Shown here one piece after another: positions 59,581-64,000 of a stretch of 64,000 nt of DNA. The stretch covers positions 1 to 64,000 of the forward strand of contig DAOUKG010000006.1 in assembly GCA_034421575.1 (NCBI GenBank). The letters are read 5' to 3'. The stretch is from VXLM01 sp034421575. GTDB taxonomy: Bacteria; Chloroflexota; Dehalococcoidia; Lucifugimonadales; VXLM01. Made by a program: the position numbers and the translations under genes. The notes below the pieces were generated by a model, which was not told the origin of the DNA, did not search any database, and saw nothing but the letters and a program-made list of their open reading frames with translations. How positions within the stretch are numbered: the first letter of the stretch is position 1; each line of letters starts with the position of its first letter.

Positions 59581-60894
59581 GTGGGTACCCAAGACGGAAA
59601 GCAAGCCGTGCAATCCGCTCCCGATAAACCTCAGAGGAAAGCGGTCTCCGCCCCGTCAAAGAGTTTCCTCCGTTCAATTGGAAGGATTCGCACCCTCCGT
59701 TCGCTGCGTGTCCGCGACTTTCGCCTTCTGTGGATAACCGGCTGGTGCAACAACAGCAGCTTGTGGGTGGAGGGCATCGTACTGGGTTGGCTTATCTTTC
59801 AGGTCACCCAGTCGGCTCTGCTCACCGCGCTCTCTGTCGGGATGGGGGCTCTGCCCTACGTCGTTATCGGGCCTCTGGGAGGGGTCTACATCGACCGCTG
59901 GAACCGCAAGGCGCTATTGAGAGCCTGCATCGCCGCGCATATCGTGTTGACCGCAGCCCTTACGGTAATCGTGTTCGCCGAAGCGGTGGCCGCGTGGCAC
60001 ATATTCGCCTACATCTTCGTGAACGGCGCGGTCCGCACGTTGCGCATGGTCATCGAGTCGTCGCTGATACCGAACATCGTGCCCGGCCGCCTCATGACGA
60101 ACGGATTTTCACTCTTCCTGATGACAGCGAGTTTCACGCGGTTCATAGTGCCTGCCGTGACCGGAGTGGCCATCGGCCTTGTCGGTTTCGGGCCGACGAT
60201 GACGGTCGCGCTGGCGCTGTACATGCTTGCTCTTGTGACCGCACTCCGGATCCAACTGAGGGGCAAAGCCTCGCAGAAGTCGGTTGTCGGTTCACCGGCG
60301 AGTGATCTGGTCGAGGGAATAAGGTATCTCACGCAAGAGAAACGGATTCTCGCCATCTACGTCTTTCCCGCCATGCTCATGCTGTTCATCGCGCCGGTCA
60401 ACATGGGACTCATGCCGGTGTATGTCGATGAGGTCTTCGAAGCCGGACCGGACGTGCTGGGGTTCATCATCGGAGCGCTGGGAGCGGGCATGACACTCGG
60501 AACGCTGATTCTCGCCAGCCTTGGGGAGATACGATACAAGGCGCGGGCAATGGTATTCGCATGTTGGGGAACGATTGCAGGCGTGCTCCTGTTCTCGCAG
60601 ATGACGTTCTTGCCTGCCGCCCTGGCGATCGTGCTGACGTACAGCGGGCTGATGATGATGGTGTACGTACTCGGAAGCACTGCTGTTCAGGCAATCATGC
60701 CCGACCGACTGCGAGGTCGTGTGACGGCCCTGCTGGGCGCGACGTTCGCGGTATTCCCGGTCGGTACGCTGATCGTCGGAGGCTTGGCGCAGCGGTTTGG
60801 ACCGCAGGAGGCGGTGGTGGCTACCACCGTGGCATTCGGGCTGACGCTTCTCGTGTACACGGCTTCGTATCGCCGCATCTGGACACTGAAATAG
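59578..60894 (+). CDS. MFS exporter (MFS_3/EntS-like), 2
   Basis: The 438-residue product is a paralogue of the upstream MFS protein (shared FRTL/IRTLRSLRVRDFRLLWITGW, YIDRWNRKALLRACIAAH, LGAGMTLGTLILA). It lacks the acidic C-tail of copy 1. The ATG at 59578 lies in the end of a dispersed repeat and has no ribosome site, so the true start may be further in. The pair could work together or be a recent duplication. Confidence 0.82.
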   Translation: MVGTQDGKQAVQSAPDKPQRKAVSAPSKSFLRSIGRIRTLRSLRVRDFRLLWITGWCNNSSLWVEGIVLGWLIFQVTQSALLTALSVGMGALPYVVIGPLGGVYIDRWNRKALLRACIAAHIVLTAALTVIVFAEAVAAWHIFAYIFVNGAVRTLRMVIESSLIPNIVPGRLMTNGFSLFLMTASFTRFIVPAVTGVAIGLVGFGPTMTVALALYMLALVTALRIQLRGKASQKSVVGSPASDLVEGIRYLTQEKRILAIYVFPAMLMLFIAPVNMGLMPVYVDEVFEAGPDVLGFIIGALGAGMTLGTLILASLGEIRYKARAMVFACWGTIAGVLLFSQMTFLPAALAIVLTYSGLMMMVYVLGSTAVQAIMPDRLRGRVTALLGATFAVFPVGTLIVGGLAQRFGPQEAVVATTVAFGLTLLVYTASYRRIWTLK

Positions 60895-60965
60895 CGAACG
60901 GGATCCTGTATCTGTTCGTGACTCGCATCCCAAGGATGCAGTATTATCGTGCCGGGAGGCGTCAC

Positions 60966-61940
60966 ATGACATTCAAGCTCGTCATCCTTGAACCACAGGA
61001 CCCGGGTGCGCGGACGCCCGCCGCGAGGACCTGGCCGGACAAGATTCGTGAGGTCGTGCCGGGTGTGGAAGTGCGGTACTGCACCTCAGCAGAGCAGGCT
61101 AAGGAAGCTATCGTGGACGCGGACGCGGCTTTCGGCGACATCGTACCGAAGCTCTTCGAGCGTGCTGAAAAGCTCCAGTGGATTCAGTCACCGCAGGCAG
61201 GCCCGAAGGCCGGGTACTACCACGAGGGACTCGTGCAGAGCGACGTCGTGGTCACCAATATGCGCGGGATATTCAACGATCACATCAGCGCCCATATCAT
61301 GTCGTACGTGCTTACGTTTGCACGTGGACTGCACGTCTACCGTGACAGGCAGCGCAACGGGGAGTGGACCAAGGGATATGACACCGTCTACCTGCCCGAG
61401 GCTACTGCGGTCATCGTTGGAGTTGGAGGCATAGGTGGCGAGACGGCGCGACTATGCGCGGAGTTCGGGATGACGGTCATCGGCGTCGATGCAAGGGTGA
61501 CTGACCCTCCGTCGGGTGTCGACGAACTGTACACGCCGGATGAACTAGGCGAAGTGATTCCCCGGGCCGACTTCCTGATTGTCACGGTCCCTGAGACCCC
61601 GAGCACGCAGGGGCTGTTCAATCGCGAGACGCTATCGGCCATGAAGCGCACGGCGTTCTTCATCAACATCGGGCGCGGTGCGACGACCAATCTGAGCGAC
61701 CTGGCGGAAATGGTCGCAGCGGGAGAGATCGCGGGGGCGGCGCTCGACGTGTATGAGATCGAACCGCTGCCGTCGCCGCATCTGCTCTGGGGTCTGCCGA
61801 ACGTCATAATGACACCCCACGTCGCCGCGGACGGTCCCTATATCGACGACCGACGCACGGAGGTATTCGTGGACAACTGCGTTCGTTTCAGCGAAGGACG
61901 ACCGCTACGAAACGTTGTCGACAAAGCGCAGTGGTTCTGA
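60966..61940 (+). CDS. D-2-hydroxyacid dehydrogenase
   Basis: The 324-residue product has the NAD-binding motif VIVGVGGIGGETARLC (about 143-158), the catalytic Arg in TVPETPSTQGLF (about 207-218), NIGRGATTNLSDLAEMV (about 235-251) and Glu/His (the last in TPHVAADGP, about 284). It reduces 2-keto acids or oxidises D-2-hydroxyacids. GGGAGGCG lies before the ATG at 60966 and TATTAT at 60942-60947 may be its -10. A longer frame to 60561 overlaps the MFS gene and has no family match. Confidence 0.88.
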   Translation: MTFKLVILEPQDPGARTPAARTWPDKIREVVPGVEVRYCTSAEQAKEAIVDADAAFGDIVPKLFERAEKLQWIQSPQAGPKAGYYHEGLVQSDVVVTNMRGIFNDHISAHIMSYVLTFARGLHVYRDRQRNGEWTKGYDTVYLPEATAVIVGVGGIGGETARLCAEFGMTVIGVDARVTDPPSGVDELYTPDELGEVIPRADFLIVTVPETPSTQGLFNRETLSAMKRTAFFINIGRGATTNLSDLAEMVAAGEIAGAALDVYEIEPLPSPHLLWGLPNVIMTPHVAADGPYIDDRRTEVFVDNCVRFSEGRPLRNVVDKAQWF

Positions 61941-61959
61941 GGCAATTGCCTACCACAGC

Positions 61960-63429
61960 CTACACGTGAGGCAGCGGCGTGGTGTCGTCAACGTCGTGCA
62001 TCCATATCCTGATGCGGGCGGCCATGTCGCGGATGCGGTCGCGGTGAGCGGGGTCGTTGTAGAGATTGCGCATCTCGTGCGGGTCGGAATTTAGGTCGTA
62101 GAGCTCGGACTGGTCGGCGTGGCTGAGGTTGAGCTTCCAGCGGTCGTGTGTAATGACCGAACGCCACGGGGCTGAGATCATGCGGTTGATGGACGGGTTG
62201 CCGAGGTTCCGGTCACCGTAGCCGTTCCACTGGACGAAGACATCGTTATCGTCAAGCGTCTCGCTGCCCTCGAGCACGGGCAAGAGGCTCTTGCCGTCGA
62301 CTTGGTATGGTGCGTGATCACCGGTGAGTTCGAGCAGGGTGGGCACCAGGTCGATGAGGCTCACGCTGCCGTCGATCTTCCGGGGTCCTTCGCTGAGCCA
62401 TGGAACGTGAATGAACAGGGGTACCCGTGTCGCTTCCTCGTACATGGAGCGCTTTTCGAGCATCCCGTGATCGCCCGCCATCTCGCCGTGCTCGCTCGTA
62501 AAGACGATGATGGTGTTGTCCGCCTGACCTGTCTCTTCAAGGGCATTGAGAATCCTACCGACGTTCCGGTCGACAAGCGTCACGTTGGCGAAGTACTGGG
62601 CGCGTAGTTTTCGCCATCCCTCTTCGGTGGTGGTGTCGTGGATGTCGCCGCCCCTGACTGCTAAGGGGTTGAGTCCCCCGGACAGGTAGTGTTCCGCGCG
62701 GAGCCGGTTCACGAGCGAACCGCCCTCCGGGTATTTCATAAATGCGGGGCCGACGGGCAACGAAGCGGGATCGTACAGGTCATTGAGCGGCCCGGTGTAA
62801 GGCGGATGCGGCTCGAAGAACGAGGTGAACAGCATGAACGGCCGGTCACGGTGCGACGACTGGACGTGTTCGCGAATAAACCGCGAGGCCTCGCCTCCGA
62901 GATAGCCCGCCTGTGTCTGTTCAGCCGACAGACCGGCAGTGGGGAGCCACATCTCATACGACTCCTCAAATGGCGGGTCGATGCCGCGCGTGCGCAGCCA
63001 CGCGTTGTAGTCGGATTCGAGGAAGCGGTGCTCCTTCCTGGTCGTCGTGCCGGCGTTCAGGTGCCAGTCCTCGATGCTGCGCCAGTCCTCGAAGCCGTGC
63101 TGGGGAATCAGGTCGTTGCCGAGGTGCCACTTCCCGTAGTGCGCGCAGAGGTAGTCCTGTGAGATCAACTCGGCGATGGTGGGCGTGTCGTCCCGCAGGT
63201 GGACGCCGTTGCCGATCAGACCGGTCGACTGCGGGTACATGCCGGTCATGATGGAGGCGCGTGACGGAGTGCAGACCGGCTGGGTCACGTAGGCGTTGTC
63301 AAAGACGATGCTTCGGCTGGCAAGACCATCGATGTTGGGGGCTTGAATCCAGTCGTTGCCGTAGGCGGCGAGAGAGTCCCGCCGCTGCTGGTCGGTGAGG
63401 ATGAACAGGACATTAGGCCTGCTGGGCAT
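61960..63429 (-). CDS. Sulfatase (type I, formylglycine-dependent)
   Basis: The 489-residue product has RPNVLFILTDQQRRDSLAAYGN with metal-binding Asp, and the active-site signature CTPSRASIMTG with the Cys that becomes formylglycine (Cys53 from the chosen ATG), and GKWHLG later. EHGEMAGDHGMLEKRSMYEEATRVPLFI is the second metal site. It has no signal peptide, so it would act inside the cell or after other export. The ATG at 63429 lies two bases after the stop of the upstream dipeptidase; a GTG at 63444 is an alternative. Confidence 0.9.
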   Translation of the reverse strand: MPSRPNVLFILTDQQRRDSLAAYGNDWIQAPNIDGLASRSIVFDNAYVTQPVCTPSRASIMTGMYPQSTGLIGNGVHLRDDTPTIAELISQDYLCAHYGKWHLGNDLIPQHGFEDWRSIEDWHLNAGTTTRKEHRFLESDYNAWLRTRGIDPPFEESYEMWLPTAGLSAEQTQAGYLGGEASRFIREHVQSSHRDRPFMLFTSFFEPHPPYTGPLNDLYDPASLPVGPAFMKYPEGGSLVNRLRAEHYLSGGLNPLAVRGGDIHDTTTEEGWRKLRAQYFANVTLVDRNVGRILNALEETGQADNTIIVFTSEHGEMAGDHGMLEKRSMYEEATRVPLFIHVPWLSEGPRKIDGSVSLIDLVPTLLELTGDHAPYQVDGKSLLPVLEGSETLDDNDVFVQWNGYGDRNLGNPSINRMISAPWRSVITHDRWKLNLSHADQSELYDLNSDPHEMRNLYNDPAHRDRIRDMAARIRIWMHDVDDTTPLPHV

Positions 63430-63431
63430 GG

Positions 63432-64000
63432 CTACGGCAGCCACTTCTCGAAGAATCGCTGCCAGTTCTTGTACATGATGTTCTCGACGTCCTCTTGCGA
63501 GTAGCCGCGCCGGTCGAGGATATCGGCGATCTTCTGGTAGTCGGCCACGGTGTCCACGTCGTGGGGCGCGCCGTCCGCGCCGCCCTGACCGTCGGTGTCG
63601 CCGCCGATGGCCGCGTGGAGCGAGTTGCCGGCAAGCTGGCAGACGTAGTCCATGTGGTCGACGAAGTCTTCCAGCGTGATGAGAGGACTGGGGAATATCT
63701 CATGCCGCTTGAATCCTATAGTCTTCCAGTCGATGGAGTAGTACTTGTTCAACATCCACGTATCCATCGAAGAGCCGATCACGCCGCCGCGGCGGATGAC
63801 TTCGAGCAGGATGTCGTCGGGCTGCTGGCGTTCGCCCGGCACGATGGCGCGGCAATTCTGGTGACTCGCGATCACGGGACCGTCGAACAACTCGAATTCC
63901 TCCCGGACCGACTGGTCGGAGGTGTGCGTCACGTCGAGGATCATGCCGAGGTCGCTCATGGCCTCTAGGAGAGGCTTCGCCATGGGGGTGAGTCCTCCCG
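63432..64000 (-). CDS. Membrane dipeptidase (peptidase M19), C-terminal part cut by window edge
   Basis: The frame continues past base 64000. The visible part shows GGLTPMAKPLLEAMSDLGMILDVTHTSD (with the metal-binding His of DVTH), VIASHQNCRAIVPGERQQPDD (His of SHQNCR) and IGGDTDG with the Asp motif. All are typical for M19 enzymes that hydrolyse dipeptides or related amides. It overlaps or abuts the sulfatase and is in the same direction, so the two are likely an operon. Confidence 0.9.
   Translation of the reverse strand, partial: GGLTPMAKPLLEAMSDLGMILDVTHTSDQSVREEFELFDGPVIASHQNCRAIVPGERQQPDDILLEVIRRGGVIGSSMDTWMLNKYYSIDWKTIGFKRHEIFPSPLITLEDFVDHMDYVCQLAGNSLHAAIGGDTDGQGGADGAPHDVDTVADYQKIADILDRRGYSQEDVENIMYKNWQRFFEKWLP

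Overview
This 64 kb window carries about 64 protein genes at high coding density. It is moderately GC-rich bacterial DNA. Both ends cut genes: an IS110 transposase on the left and an M19 dipeptidase on the right. I see no rRNA, tRNA or CRISPR array. Three things suggest a free-living Chloroflexota bacterium of the Dehalococcoidia/SAR202 type. There is an 11-subunit complex I operon without nuoEFG. Small-molecule catabolic families are expanded (three DapA-like lyases, an HpcH aldolase, SMP-30, Gfo/Idh, two ThDP enzymes, RraA, a sulfatase, M19 peptidase). Several families of short dispersed repeats are also present. The taxon is inference; no rRNA is present to prove it.

Layout. 1-800: IS110 end and repeats. 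0.8-6.9 kb: EVE protein, aldo/keto reductase, then a leftward operon DUF1800-DUF1501-ThuA-NHL. 7.2-10.7 kb: hydroxyacid dehydrogenase, thiolase, a membrane protein and DUF1801. 11-16.7 kb (leftward): transaldolase, ABC exporter with O-methyltransferase, ferritin-VIT1 metal transporter and endonuclease IV. 17-25.4 kb (rightward): HpcH aldolase, SMP-30 lactonase, Gfo/Idh oxidoreductase, DUF6584-like protein, PD-(D/E)XK nuclease, three DapA-like lyases and RidA. 25.5-34.2 kb: thioredoxin reductase-like protein, DUF433/DUF5615 pair, SDR, SLC13 transporter, a putative selenoprotein of the ArsC/Spx fold with a MoaD-like protein, threonine synthase, Uma2, nitrilase and cupredoxin. 34.6-46.8 kb: nuoABCDHIJK, a DUF2007-like gene, nuoLMN, NAD kinase and a Nudix hydrolase. 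46.8-53.5 kb: ThDP enzyme, RraA, FG-GAP propeller, flotillin and NfeD protease. 53.8-55.9 kb: groES-groEL under a CIRCE-like operator. 56-64 kb: a second ThDP enzyme, two MFS transporters, a 2-hydroxyacid dehydrogenase, a sulfatase and a dipeptidase.

The most notable observations are three. First, an ArsC/Spx-like gene has an in-frame TGA exactly at the catalytic cysteine, followed by a hairpin that fits the bacterial SECIS rules, so it is probably a selenoprotein that normal gene calling truncates. Second, a family of four ~110-140 bp MITE-like elements has 13-bp terminal inverted repeats and 8-9-bp target duplications, three of them at the edges of reading frames. Third, the complex I operon has a promoter placed so that nuoA would be translated from a leaderless mRNA.
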